Of a stretch of 60,974 bases of DNA, positions 8,910 to 16,855 are shown in pieces. The translations under genes were made by a program, and so were the position numbers. Under the pieces are notes generated by a model. That model searched no databases, was not told the origin of the DNA, and saw only the letters and a program-made list of their open reading frames with translations. The stretch's first letter is position 1. Every line of letters begins with the position of its first letter. This DNA comes from an uncultured Collinsella sp. (GTDB lineage Bacteria; Actinomycetota; Coriobacteriia; Coriobacteriales; Coriobacteriaceae): contig CAUGNQ010000007.1 in NCBI GenBank assembly GCA_959600835.1, positions 1 to 60,974 on the forward strand. The letters are read 5' to 3'.

Positions 8910-8977
8910 TTTCCGTTCACACGCGAACCCCACTCACCCAAACGATCGAGACGCCGACAACGCGAGCTTTAACAGAA

Positions 8978-9012
8978 AACGGGCGACCCGAATCTGTTAC
9001 GGGCCGCCCGTT
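8978..9012 (-). terminator. Terminator after the XRE-aminotransferase gene
   Basis: AACGGGCG-CCCG pairs with CGGG-CGCCCGTT around about nine bases, 22 bases beyond the aminotransferase stop in the direction of transcription. On the reverse strand the stem is followed by TTTTCTGTTAAAG. Confidence 0.65.
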
Positions 9013-9034
9013 AAATGACAGACTATCTCTGTCG

Positions 9035-10555
9035 TTATGATTGACGGTAATGGTCAAAGAAATCGGCGAGGTCTTCGAGGGACTCTTTGAGCACTTCCAT
9101 GCGCGGCAGGTACACGATACGGAAGTGGTCGGGCTCAGCCCAGTTAAAGCCGCCGCCGCGCGTGATCAGGATCTTCTTCTCGTGCAGCAGGTCAAGGGCG
9201 AACTGCTCGTCATCGGTAATGTTGAACTTCTTCACATCCATCTTGGGGAAGATGTAGAACGCCGCACGCGGCTTAACCACCGAGATGCCGTCAATCTTGT
9301 TGAGCGCCTCATACACAAAGTTGCGCTGCTCGTAGACACGGCCGCCGGGGCGGATGTAGTCGTTGACGGACTGATGGCCACCGAGCGCCGTCTGAACGAT
9401 CGACTGAGCCGGCACGTTGGAGCACAGGCGCATGTTGGAGAGCATGTTGATGCCCATGATGAAGTCGCTCATGCAGCGCTGGTTGCCCGAAAGCACCATC
9501 CAGCCAATACGATAGCCCGCGATCATGTGCGACTTGGACAGACCGCTAAAGGTGACGCAGGGCAGATCGGGAGCGAGCGAGGCAATCGAGACGTGCTCGT
9601 AGCCGTCCATGCACAGGCGGTCGTAGATCTCATCAGCAAAGATCATCAGCTGATGCCTGCGTGCAACCTCGACGATGCCCTCGAGCACCTCGCGCGGGTA
9701 GACCGAGCCCGTGGGGTTGTTGGGGTTGATGATAACGAGGGCTTTGGTCGCGCTCGTGATCTTGGACTCCATATCCTCCAGGTCGGGATACCAATCCGCC
9801 TGCTCATCGCACAGATAGTGCACGGGATGACCGCCGGCAAGGGTTGCGCACGCCGTCCAGAGCGGATAGTCGGGGCTGGGGATCAGAATCTCGTCGCCAT
9901 TGTCGAGCAGCGCGTTCATCGAAAGCTGAATGAGCTCGGACACGCCGTTGCCCGTGTAGATATGCTCCATCTGAACGTTGGGCAGGCCCTTGATCTGCGA
10001 ATACTGCATGATCGCCTTGCGCGCGGAGAACAGGCCACGCGAGTTGGAATAGCCTTCGCAGTCGGGCAGCTGCTGGCGCATGTCCTTGATGACCTCATCG
10101 GGCGTGCGGAAACCGAAGGGCGCCGGGTTGCCGATATTGAGCTTGAGGATGCGCTCGCCCTCGTCCTCCATACGGGCGGCCTCGTCGACGACGGGACCGC
10201 GCACGTCATACAGGACGTTATCGAGCTTGGTGGATTTAGAAAAAGTACGCATGGTGGTGCTCCTTGGAATTTGAGCTGAGGGATGGGGTTCGGGCTTGGG
10301 CACGTTGCGAGGCGATGATTCCTCGCCTTGATCGGCGTCACCGGCGAGCAGCCAGGAAACATCGACCTCCAAAATACGAGCGAGTAGCTCTGCCACATCG
10401 CGCCGCGGGATCGTCTTGCCGCTCACATATTGGCTCATCTGACTCTTGCCGAGTTTTTTTCCGAGCATCTCCGATGCGCGGATTACGTCCGACTGGCGAA
10501 CGTCGCGATCAGACATGGTCTGTCGCAGGCGATCGCTAAACGTCTCTTGGGCCAT
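9035..10555 (-). CDS. XRE helix-turn-helix fused to alanine-type aminotransferase
   Basis: 506 residues. Residues 1-75 are an XRE/Cro-like DNA-binding domain (SDRLRQTMSDRDVRQSDVIR, then KLGKSQMSQYVSGKTIPRRD). A polar linker (75-105) leads to a complete fold-type I PLP aminotransferase of the AlaA/AlaT type: NIGNPAPFGF, PDYPLW, NPNNPTGS, FADEIYD and the PLP lysine in SGLSKSHMIAGYRIGW. AlaT enzymes make pyruvate and glutamate from alanine and 2-oxoglutarate. ATG at 10553-10555 has AAGGAGG upstream. The fusion differs from GntR/MocR proteins, which have a winged-helix domain at this position. Copies of GTTCAATTT in its promoter make autoregulation likely, though unproven. Confidence 0.9.
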   Translation of the reverse strand: MAQETFSDRLRQTMSDRDVRQSDVIRASEMLGKKLGKSQMSQYVSGKTIPRRDVAELLARILEVDVSWLLAGDADQGEESSPRNVPKPEPHPSAQIPRSTTMRTFSKSTKLDNVLYDVRGPVVDEAARMEDEGERILKLNIGNPAPFGFRTPDEVIKDMRQQLPDCEGYSNSRGLFSARKAIMQYSQIKGLPNVQMEHIYTGNGVSELIQLSMNALLDNGDEILIPSPDYPLWTACATLAGGHPVHYLCDEQADWYPDLEDMESKITSATKALVIINPNNPTGSVYPREVLEGIVEVARRHQLMIFADEIYDRLCMDGYEHVSIASLAPDLPCVTFSGLSKSHMIAGYRIGWMVLSGNQRCMSDFIMGINMLSNMRLCSNVPAQSIVQTALGGHQSVNDYIRPGGRVYEQRNFVYEALNKIDGISVVKPRAAFYIFPKMDVKKFNITDDEQFALDLLHEKKILITRGGGFNWAEPDHFRIVYLPRMEVLKESLEDLADFFDHYRQS

Positions 10556-10576
10556 TAGAACCTCCTTGCTGGCAAA

Positions 10577-10658
10577 GTTCAATTTATAGAACACGAATTG
10601 AACCTAAGTTCAATTTAGGCAGCAGTATAGCGCCGTACCTTATTCGGAAGTTCAATTT
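10577..10658. promoter_or_regulatory. Four GTTCAATTT-type sites before the XRE-aminotransferase
   Basis: GTTCAATTT occurs at 10577-10585, 10608-10616 and 10650-10658, and inverted as GAATTGAAC at 10595-10603. Read on the gene's strand, each direct copy contains TTGAAC, resembling a -35 hexamer, and TATACT (10624-10629) and TATAAA-like words lie between them. They are good candidates for operators of the downstream XRE domain. Confidence 0.6.
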
Positions 10659-10717
10659 CACAAGAAAACGTACCGAACTCCGAGATTTGCCCAAGGCGGA
10701 CAATGACGCGCACGCGT

Positions 10718-11575
10718 TTAGAGATATTCAAGGAATCGAGCGGCGGCAAGCGAAACGTCAGCCGTGCGATATATCGCGTTGATCTGCCGATGGGGATGTC
10801 CCTCGAGCGGACGCACGGCGACATCGAACTGACAGCGGCGCAAGATGAGCGCCGGAAGAATACTCACGCCCAGACCGTCCTCGACCATGGCCATAATCGC
10901 ATAATCATCCCAGGTCGATAGCTTAGAACGCACCGCCAGACCCGCGCGGCGAAACAGCGGCGTAATCTCGTCGTCGCTACCGCGTTCCAGCAGAATAAAC
11001 TGCTCGTTGGCCAAATCGGCAAGGCAAACGACCTCCGCGGTGGCAAGCGAGGAGTCCGCTGGCACCACGGCCATCAGCTCGTCTTGCACCAACGGCCGCG
11101 ACGCCATACCGGCGCCGCGTGGCTCACGCGGAATAAAGCCCAGGTCGCAGCGGCCTTCCGCCACCCATTGCTCAATCTCGGAGTAATCACCCATCACCAG
11201 CTCGTAATCGACTTCCGGGTGATCAGCGCGAAACCGCGCGATCACCGGCGGCAGTACATGGGTCGCCACACTCGAGAATGTACCGATACAGATCTTGCCA
11301 CGCATGAGCCCCCGCATCTCGTCCACGCGTCGCTGCAGGCGGCCAAACTCCTCGCATAACGCCTCAACCGCAGGCATAACTTGCCGTCCATCGGCAGAAA
11401 GTACTACGCCCTCGCGACTGCGGTCGAGCACCTTAAAACCCCAGTCTGCCTCAAGGTCGCCCACCATGCGGCTCACGCCCGACTGCGAATAGCTCAGCCG
11501 CTCTGCAGCATGCGTAAAGCTGCCGGCACGCACCGTCTCGAGCAGCACTTGCATCTTTTGAATATTCGTTTCCAC
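10718..11575 (-). CDS. LysR-family regulator, divergent from EamA transporter
   Basis: 285 residues. HTH at about 15-55 (FTHAAERLSYSQSGVSRMVGDLEADWGF), effector domain from about 90 (GKICIGTFSSVATHVLPPVIARF). The start is GTG at 11573-11575, with GGAGGG about six bases upstream. It faces away from the EamA gene at 11694, the classical arrangement for a LysR protein and its target. It is related to the broken LysR at 46682-47548: DYSEIEQWVAEGRCDLGF here aligns with the stop-codon region there. Ligand unknown. Confidence 0.9.
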   Translation of the reverse strand: METNIQKMQVLLETVRAGSFTHAAERLSYSQSGVSRMVGDLEADWGFKVLDRSREGVVLSADGRQVMPAVEALCEEFGRLQRRVDEMRGLMRGKICIGTFSSVATHVLPPVIARFRADHPEVDYELVMGDYSEIEQWVAEGRCDLGFIPREPRGAGMASRPLVQDELMAVVPADSSLATAEVVCLADLANEQFILLERGSDDEITPLFRRAGLAVRSKLSTWDDYAIMAMVEDGLGVSILPALILRRCQFDVAVRPLEGHPHRQINAIYRTADVSLAAARFLEYL

Positions 11576-11593
11576 GGCATCCCTCCACCTTTA

Positions 11594-11610
11594 CATGAGT
11601 TTTTGTCATG
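11594..11610. promoter_or_regulatory. Candidate LysR box CATGA-N7-TCATG
   Basis: A 17-base interrupted dyad in the gap between the divergent LysR and EamA genes. Short arms with a seven-base centre fit the usual form of LysR-type sites. Assignment to the adjacent LysR is by position. Confidence 0.5.
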
Positions 11611-11693
11611 TTATCCATGCATTATATTCGCTTTTCTTCTAAAGCCACCTCACCCATAGTGAACATGCTCGGATATAGAGGAGATGTCAGCAC

Positions 11694-12605
11694 ATGAACA
11701 ACGGACTGTTTACGTACTTAGCAGCATTGCTATTGTTTGGCTCCAACGGCATCATCGCCGCTGCCATCGCGCTGCCGAGCTCCGATATCGTACTGTTGCG
11801 CACGTTTTTGGGCGCTCTCACCCTTGCCGCCATCCTCTTCATAACCAAGCGCCATAACCTGCAGGCTCCGTCTCGCCCCCGCGAGGCCGCAGCGCTCATC
11901 GTCTCGGGCGCCGCGCTGGGCGCCAGCTGGATTTTCCTGTTCCGCGCCTATCAGACGATCGGCGTTGGCATCTCCTCGCTGTTGTATTACTGCGGCCCCA
12001 TCATCGTTATGGCCCTCTCCCCGCTCATTTTTGGCGAAAAGCTGACCGGCGGCAAAATCGCCGGGTTTATCGCCGTTGCCTGTGGCGCCTTTCTCATTGC
12101 GGCGCAAGGTCTAGGCGGCAATATGCCCATTGCGGGTATCGCTTGCGGCATCGCCTCGGCCTTCTGCTACGCCTTGATGGTCATCGCTAGCAAGGGTGCG
12201 CCACACATCGAAGGCCTCGAGAACTCCACGCTCCAGGTGAGCGCCGCCTTTGTAACCGCGTTGATCCTTACGCTCTTCACGCAAGGTGCCCCCTCGTTCC
12301 TCTCCCCCAGCATTGCCGCCGGCATCGATTGGGGCGCCGTCGCCATGCTCGGCGTCGTCAACACCGGCATCGGTTGCCTGCTCTACTTTAGTGCCGTCGC
12401 CAAGCTGCCCGTCCAGACCGTCGCGGTCGTCGGCTACCTCGAGCCGCTTTCGGCCGTCGTGTTCTCCGTTGCCCTTTTGGGAGAGACCATGACGCCCATC
12501 CGCCTCATGGGCGCCGCGTTGATCATCGGCGGCGCGATCTTTTGCGAAGTCGCCGGCAAACGCGCAGACACCAAAGCAAGCATCGCCCAAGTAGCACGCG
12601 CCTAA
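11694..12605 (+). CDS. EamA/DMT-family transporter
   Basis: 303 residues, ten predicted membrane helices as two EamA repeats (about 5-135 and 145-285). Helix 1 reads GLFTYLAALLLFGSNGIIAAAI, and the second repeat ends with LEPLSAVVFSVALLGETMTP, the conserved helix 9 pattern of the drug/metabolite transporter superfamily. GAGGAG lies before the ATG. Such proteins usually export amino acids or metabolites. It is divergent from the LysR gene at 10718 and has a counterpart at 47707 in the same arrangement. Confidence 0.9.
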   Translation: MNNGLFTYLAALLLFGSNGIIAAAIALPSSDIVLLRTFLGALTLAAILFITKRHNLQAPSRPREAAALIVSGAALGASWIFLFRAYQTIGVGISSLLYYCGPIIVMALSPLIFGEKLTGGKIAGFIAVACGAFLIAAQGLGGNMPIAGIACGIASAFCYALMVIASKGAPHIEGLENSTLQVSAAFVTALILTLFTQGAPSFLSPSIAAGIDWGAVAMLGVVNTGIGCLLYFSAVAKLPVQTVAVVGYLEPLSAVVFSVALLGETMTPIRLMGAALIIGGAIFCEVAGKRADTKASIAQVARA

Positions 12606-12619
12606 AAGCCCCTCTTCAG

Positions 12620-12693
12620 TTTCAAAGCAGGGGCGCGTCCGTGGTTATCACATTGCAGCAAGACCATACAGCCGGTGCGCCCCTGTTTTGAAA
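12620..12693 (+). terminator. Long-loop inverted repeat after the EamA gene
   Basis: TTTCAAAGCAGGGGCGC (12620-12636) and GCGCCCCTGTTTTGAAA (12677-12693) pair along 17 bases with one G-T. The 40-base loop is long for a terminator, but it lies 14 bases after the EamA stop and ends in TTTT. It could instead be a small mobile or repeat remnant. Confidence 0.45.
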
Positions 12694-12710
12694 TGCTACC
12701 TGCGTACATG

Positions 12711-12734
12711 AATAATCCCCAGATGGGGATTATT
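12711..12734. promoter_or_regulatory. Perfect palindrome AATAATCCCC-N4-GGGGATTATT
   Basis: Ten-base perfect arms with AGAT between. It lies about 100 bases upstream of the kup start, is not followed by a T-run, and could be a protein-binding operator. Confidence 0.45.
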
Positions 12735-12789
12735 GTCTAAAACACCCCGATGTGCCAAACTGCTCTTATATGTATAAAGATGGCATAAA

Positions 12790-12814
12790 GGTTATCTGCC
12801 CTAGACAGATAACC
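12790..12814 (+). promoter_or_regulatory. Leader hairpin directly before kup
   Basis: GGTTATCTG and CAGATAACC form perfect nine-base arms around CCCTAGA, ending about 10 bases before the ribosome-binding site AAGGGAG. It could control translation of kup as RNA or act as a DNA operator. I could not match it to a ydaO (c-di-AMP) riboswitch, which often precedes potassium transporter genes in this phylum. Confidence 0.45.
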
Positions 12815-12834
12815 GGATGTCTAAGGGAGTCCAC

Positions 12835-15066
12835 GTGGCACACAACAAACTGGAGGCAAACCTCCAAGACCAGCACGGACAGAGCGGGCATGGAGCCATT
12901 CCCCTTTCTGCTGGTATGTTGCTCGTAACGCTCGGCGTCGTCTATGGCGACATCGGCACGAGCCCTATGTACACCATGAAATCAATCGTCGCCAACAACG
13001 GCGGCATCGGTACCGTCAGCGAGGACATGATCCTGGGCGCGCTTTCGCTCGTCATCTGGACCATGACGCTCGTAACCACGGTCAAGTACGTGCTAATCGC
13101 CATGAGGGCCGACAACCACAACGAGGGCGGTATCTTCGCCCTGTTCAGTCTCGTGCGCAAAGTGGCGCCGTGGCTGATCCTTCCCGCCATGATCGGCGGT
13201 GCGGCGCTGCTTGCCGACGGCATCCTCACCCCCGCCGTCACGGTCACCACAGCCATCGAGGGTCTGCGCACCATCGAGTGGGGCCACGCGCTATTGGGCG
13301 ACGGCCAGACCAACGTCATCATTATTACCATCATCATTATCTGCGGCCTATTTGCCATGCAGCGCGCCGGCACCTCGTCAATCGGCAAGCTCTTCGGCCC
13401 GCTCATGACGCTATGGTTCCTGTTCCTGGCGGGCGCCGGCCTGTTCAACATGCTCGGCAACCTGTCCATCTTGCGCGCACTCAACCCCATCCGCGGCATC
13501 ATGTTCCTGTTCTCGCCCATCAACCACTCGGGCATCATGGTGCTCGGCTTCGTCTTCCTGTCGACGACCGGCGCCGAGGCGCTCTATTCGGACATGGGTC
13601 ACGTGGGCAAGGCTAACATTTACGCATCCTGGCCGTTCGTAAAGGCGGCCCTCATCCTTAACTATCTGGGTCAGGGCGCTTGGCTGCTCGCCAACAACTC
13701 CAATCCCCAGATGCTCGCGATGGACATCGTCAACCCGTTCTACATGATGCTTCCCGAGCCCCTGCGCCCCTTTGCCATCGTGCTATCGGCCGTAGCGGCC
13801 ATCATCGCCTCGCAGGCGCTTATCACCGGCTCGTTCTCGCTGGTATCCGAGGCCACGCGTCTCAACCTTATGCCGCATCTGCGCATCCACTACCCCAGCG
13901 ACACCAAGGGTCAACTCTATATTCCGCTCGTCAACAACATCATGTGGGTCGGCTGTATCTTCATCGTGCTGCTGTTCCAAAACTCCGAGCGCATGGAGAG
14001 CGCCTACGGCCTCGCCATCACCGTGACTATGCTCATGACCACGACGCTTTTGACGAGCTATATCGCCGGCATCCTCAAGCACAAGCTGGGCGCCTGCGTC
14101 TTTGCCCTGCTTTTTGGCGCCATCGAGCTCTGCTTCTTTGCCTCGTGCCTCACCATGTTCTTTGACGGCGGCTATGTGATGATCTTCCTGGCCTCGCTGC
14201 TGTTTGGCCTTATGTACGTGTGGCGCCGCGGCACCGCCATCGAGCGCACGCAGACGATCCTGCTGCCCGTCTCCAAGTACATCGATCAGCTCAACCGCCT
14301 GCGCAACGACGAGACCTACCCCGTGCTCGCCGACAATCTGGTGTTCCTCACCAACAGCCCCGACCCGCTCACGCTCGACCGCGACGTGCTCTATTCCATC
14401 CTGGACAAGCACCCCAAGCGCGCCAAGGCATATTGGTTCATCAACGTGCACGTTACCGACGAGCCCTATACGCACGAGTATTCCGTCGAGACCTTTGGCA
14501 CGGACTTTTTGTTCCGCGTGCGCCTGAACCTGGGCTTTAAGGTCAACCAGCGCATCAACGCCTATCTGCGTCAGATCGTTGGCGACTTGATGACATCGGG
14601 TGAGCTGCCACCGCAGCATCACACCTACTCCATCTACAAGACACGCGGCAACGTGGGCGACTTCCGTTTTTGCATGCTGCGCAAGATGCTTGCCCCCGAA
14701 ACGGACATCAACCGCAACGACCACCGCGTGATGGCCATCAAGTACGCCGTCCGCCGCGCCTGCGGAAGCCCGGCACGCTGGTACGGTCTTGAGAACTCGG
14801 CGATCATCATCGAGTACGCGCCTCTCTTTGCCCGCATGCGTCCGGCGGTCAAACTCGTACGCACCCATGTGCCGCTCGAGGTCCAGATCGAGGAAGCCGA
14901 GGAAATGGAAGTCGATATCTTCTCGGACGACCTGGTCAACGGCAACGAGGCCGGTAGGGACATGAACGTCGATCCCACCGAATTGCTCGAGAGCGTCGCC
15001 GATACGCCCGAACAGCAACTGCTCGACGGCCTCGAGAGCGCCCAGCTCAACGACGCCAACTTCTAG
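12835..15066 (+). CDS. kup: Kup-family potassium uptake protein
   Basis: 743 residues. The N-terminal half carries about 12 membrane helices, with the family motif GVVYGDIGTSPMYT at the first helix and TSSIGKLFGPLMTLWFLFLAG further on. The C-terminal 250 residues form the hydrophilic Kup domain (PVLADNLVFLTNSPDPLTLDRDVLYSIL). It takes up potassium with protons. I chose the GTG at 12835 because TAAGGGAG sits 5-6 bases before it; an in-frame ATG at 12817 has no ribosome-binding site. A strong terminator follows at 15087-15122. The leader contains two palindromes that may regulate expression. Confidence 0.93.
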   Translation: MAHNKLEANLQDQHGQSGHGAIPLSAGMLLVTLGVVYGDIGTSPMYTMKSIVANNGGIGTVSEDMILGALSLVIWTMTLVTTVKYVLIAMRADNHNEGGIFALFSLVRKVAPWLILPAMIGGAALLADGILTPAVTVTTAIEGLRTIEWGHALLGDGQTNVIIITIIIICGLFAMQRAGTSSIGKLFGPLMTLWFLFLAGAGLFNMLGNLSILRALNPIRGIMFLFSPINHSGIMVLGFVFLSTTGAEALYSDMGHVGKANIYASWPFVKAALILNYLGQGAWLLANNSNPQMLAMDIVNPFYMMLPEPLRPFAIVLSAVAAIIASQALITGSFSLVSEATRLNLMPHLRIHYPSDTKGQLYIPLVNNIMWVGCIFIVLLFQNSERMESAYGLAITVTMLMTTTLLTSYIAGILKHKLGACVFALLFGAIELCFFASCLTMFFDGGYVMIFLASLLFGLMYVWRRGTAIERTQTILLPVSKYIDQLNRLRNDETYPVLADNLVFLTNSPDPLTLDRDVLYSILDKHPKRAKAYWFINVHVTDEPYTHEYSVETFGTDFLFRVRLNLGFKVNQRINAYLRQIVGDLMTSGELPPQHHTYSIYKTRGNVGDFRFCMLRKMLAPETDINRNDHRVMAIKYAVRRACGSPARWYGLENSAIIIEYAPLFARMRPAVKLVRTHVPLEVQIEEAEEMEVDIFSDDLVNGNEAGRDMNVDPTELLESVADTPEQQLLDGLESAQLNDANF

Positions 15067-15086
15067 CGACGTCGCGCATCAACGAC

Positions 15087-15122
15087 AGCGCCCCTGCACC
15101 TCACAGGAGATGCAGGGGCGCT
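15087..15122 (+). terminator. Terminator after kup
   Basis: AGCGCCCCTGCA and TGCAGGGGCGCT form perfect 12-base arms around 12 bases, followed by TTTGCATTT. It also lies at the end of the convergent bile-salt hydrolase gene. Confidence 0.8.
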
Positions 15123-15145
15123 TTGCATTTCAGTAAAGCCCTCGG

Positions 15146-16111
15146 CTACGAACGACGCGGCTCGGGAACCACAAGCCTATCGGGGCTCGCGCCCTCGGCA
15201 TCCATCAGGCTCACGTAGCGAATCGACGGATCCTCATACATCGCGTAGTAATAATTGCCCGTGCGCGCGCTAAAGCATCCGGTATAGATAGTCTTCTCGA
15301 ACTTGCCATCGCCCATCCTGGACGCCCCCTCAATCATCACCACGCCCTCGAGTGAACGGAACATGCGGACGACGTTTTCGGTCTCGCTGTCTTTTTGCGG
15401 GTAATTGGCGTTGAGGTACGCTGCCTTTACAAAACGGCTCGGCGAATAGCAGTCGCCGGGAATGCCGCGCATGCCGGCACCGGCTCCATAGGGCTTAAGC
15501 TCGGCGCCACGCCACGTCGCCGTCTGCGGAAAATCGCTTGTGGCGGTGATATAAGTGCGTAGGTTTTCCATATGCCACGGGAAGGTGGGCTGATTGGCAA
15601 GGGTGTCGACCGGATCGTCGTATACATGCAGGCCGTCAGCCATCATCTCGACCACGATGCTACGCTGGCTGTCGCCGATAATCCAATGGAGCAGCGACAC
15701 GCCCAGCCCCTCTCCGGCAGATTTGGCGACAATCACCGTGTCGCGCAGCGCGGCCTCGACCTCATCGACCGTCGAGAACGTCGCTGCCACCCACAGGGGA
15801 AACTCATAGGCCGCGATATTGGTCTTGCCGTCGACAGGGTCCTCGGCATACTCGGCATAACCCGGGAAATTGAGACCCGCCACGGCGAGGCCCGCATCGT
15901 TGCCGCAGTCGAAGAACATAGGGTAGTTCTTGTAATCGATGCACATACCGATCACCGCGTGTGCCGCTGTCGTGTCGTCGATAAACGAATACGGAATGTG
16001 AAACCCGCGCGGCATCACGCGAACCTGTTGGCCGTAGTCAAAGCTCCAGTCGAGGTTGCGGCCCAGATACATGTTGCCGGAATTATCGGTAAATCGAATG
16101 CTCGTACACAT
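15146..16111 (-). CDS. bsh: Choloylglycine (bile salt) hydrolase
   Basis: 321-residue Ntn-hydrolase that cleaves the amide bond of glycine- or taurine-conjugated bile acids. After removal of the initial Met, Cys2 (MCTSIRF) becomes the N-terminal nucleophile. Other active-site positions of bile-salt hydrolases are seen: Arg18 and Asp21 (GRNLDWSF), Asn81 (GNDAGLAVAGLNFPGY), Asn173 (LANQPTF) and Arg226 (SPSRFVKAA). The start is fixed by the need for Cys at position 2 and by GGAGG before the ATG. No signal peptide, so intracellular. It could also be a penicillin V acylase, but the LANQPTF and NFPGY segments favour bile salts. This gene supports a gut habitat. Confidence 0.9.
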   Translation of the reverse strand: MCTSIRFTDNSGNMYLGRNLDWSFDYGQQVRVMPRGFHIPYSFIDDTTAAHAVIGMCIDYKNYPMFFDCGNDAGLAVAGLNFPGYAEYAEDPVDGKTNIAAYEFPLWVAATFSTVDEVEAALRDTVIVAKSAGEGLGVSLLHWIIGDSQRSIVVEMMADGLHVYDDPVDTLANQPTFPWHMENLRTYITATSDFPQTATWRGAELKPYGAGAGMRGIPGDCYSPSRFVKAAYLNANYPQKDSETENVVRMFRSLEGVVMIEGASRMGDGKFEKTIYTGCFSARTGNYYYAMYEDPSIRYVSLMDAEGASPDRLVVPEPRRS

Positions 16112-16178
16112 AGCGCCTCCTAGCTTTACGTTCTTGCTAAGTTCATTGTCACCAAACAAAAAGGCGCTAAACACAAAA

Positions 16179-16210
16179 GCCCGGACATGACAACAATGTC
16201 ACGCCCGGGC
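16179..16210 (-). terminator. Terminator after deformylase-like gene
   Basis: GCCCGG-CATGACA pairs with TGTCACG-CCGGGC around four bases with one mismatch; on the reverse strand it is followed by TTTTGTGTTT, 33 bases beyond the stop codon. Confidence 0.75.
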
Positions 16211-16242
16211 CAAAAACGACGAAGTGCGGTGCTGTGGTCGCC

Positions 16243-16662
16243 CTAGACAAGCTTGCCAAGACAGTGATCGATCATATGCTGGATCATCTGCGCCTCGAAG
16301 CCCACAAAGTCCTGCTTGCGCTCGCGCATCTTGCCGTCGACGATCTGGTCAAAGGCAACCTTGCACTTGATATAGCGCGTGGACTTGGTGACCTCCTCGT
16401 GCGTCAGGCAGCTCTCCTCCATCTTGCTGGCGCCCAGGCCAAACACCAGACGGGGGTTGTAGAGCACGTGGGGCTCGCCGGCGTCGTCCAGGTAGACGCA
16501 GACCTTCTTGGTAACGCCAATCTGGTTAGCGGCAAGGCAGCCGGCATCGTCGAGCGACTTGATGGTATCGATCAGGTCCTGAGCAACCGACTCGTCCTCG
16601 ACGGTCGCAACCTCGCAACGCTGGGACAGGATAGCCTCGTCGTGGCAAAGCTCTTTAATCAT
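16243..16662 (-). CDS. Degenerate peptide deformylase-like protein (no catalytic Glu)
   Basis: 139 residues with the deformylase fold order. Motif I reads GCLAANQIG (41-49) and keeps the Gln. Motif II is ESCLT (83-87), with Ser for Gly but the metal Cys kept. Motif III is QHMIDH (128-133): the two metal His remain but the general base Glu of HExDH is Met130. A normal deformylase cannot work without that Glu, so this is likely a metal-binding pseudoenzyme or one with another reaction. ATG at 16660-16662 is chosen because GGAGG is spaced correctly, while the earlier ATG overlaps it. Single gene with its own terminator. Confidence 0.75.
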   Translation of the reverse strand: MIKELCHDEAILSQRCEVATVEDESVAQDLIDTIKSLDDAGCLAANQIGVTKKVCVYLDDAGEPHVLYNPRLVFGLGASKMEESCLTHEEVTKSTRYIKCKVAFDQIVDGKMRERKQDFVGFEAQMIQHMIDHCLGKLV

Positions 16663-16855
16663 ACGTTCCTCCATAGGGGTCGTTGTAACCGCTTAAGTAT
16701 ACGGTACCCACACATTTTCATGCGATAAATACCGTCCGTCTGTTACAAAGCGCCGAACATCAACATGCGAGGAACAGCAAGGTCGTAAAGACGATATAGT
16801 AAGTGAGTTCGTGTCAATCGGCCTAAACTCGGGGCCGAACAAGGAAAGGGTATGC

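Noticed and set aside
12694..12834. ydaO c-di-AMP riboswitch before kup
   Set aside because: Hairpins are there, but the conserved GGGAUGCCG and GAGGC-like segments of that riboswitch are missing.
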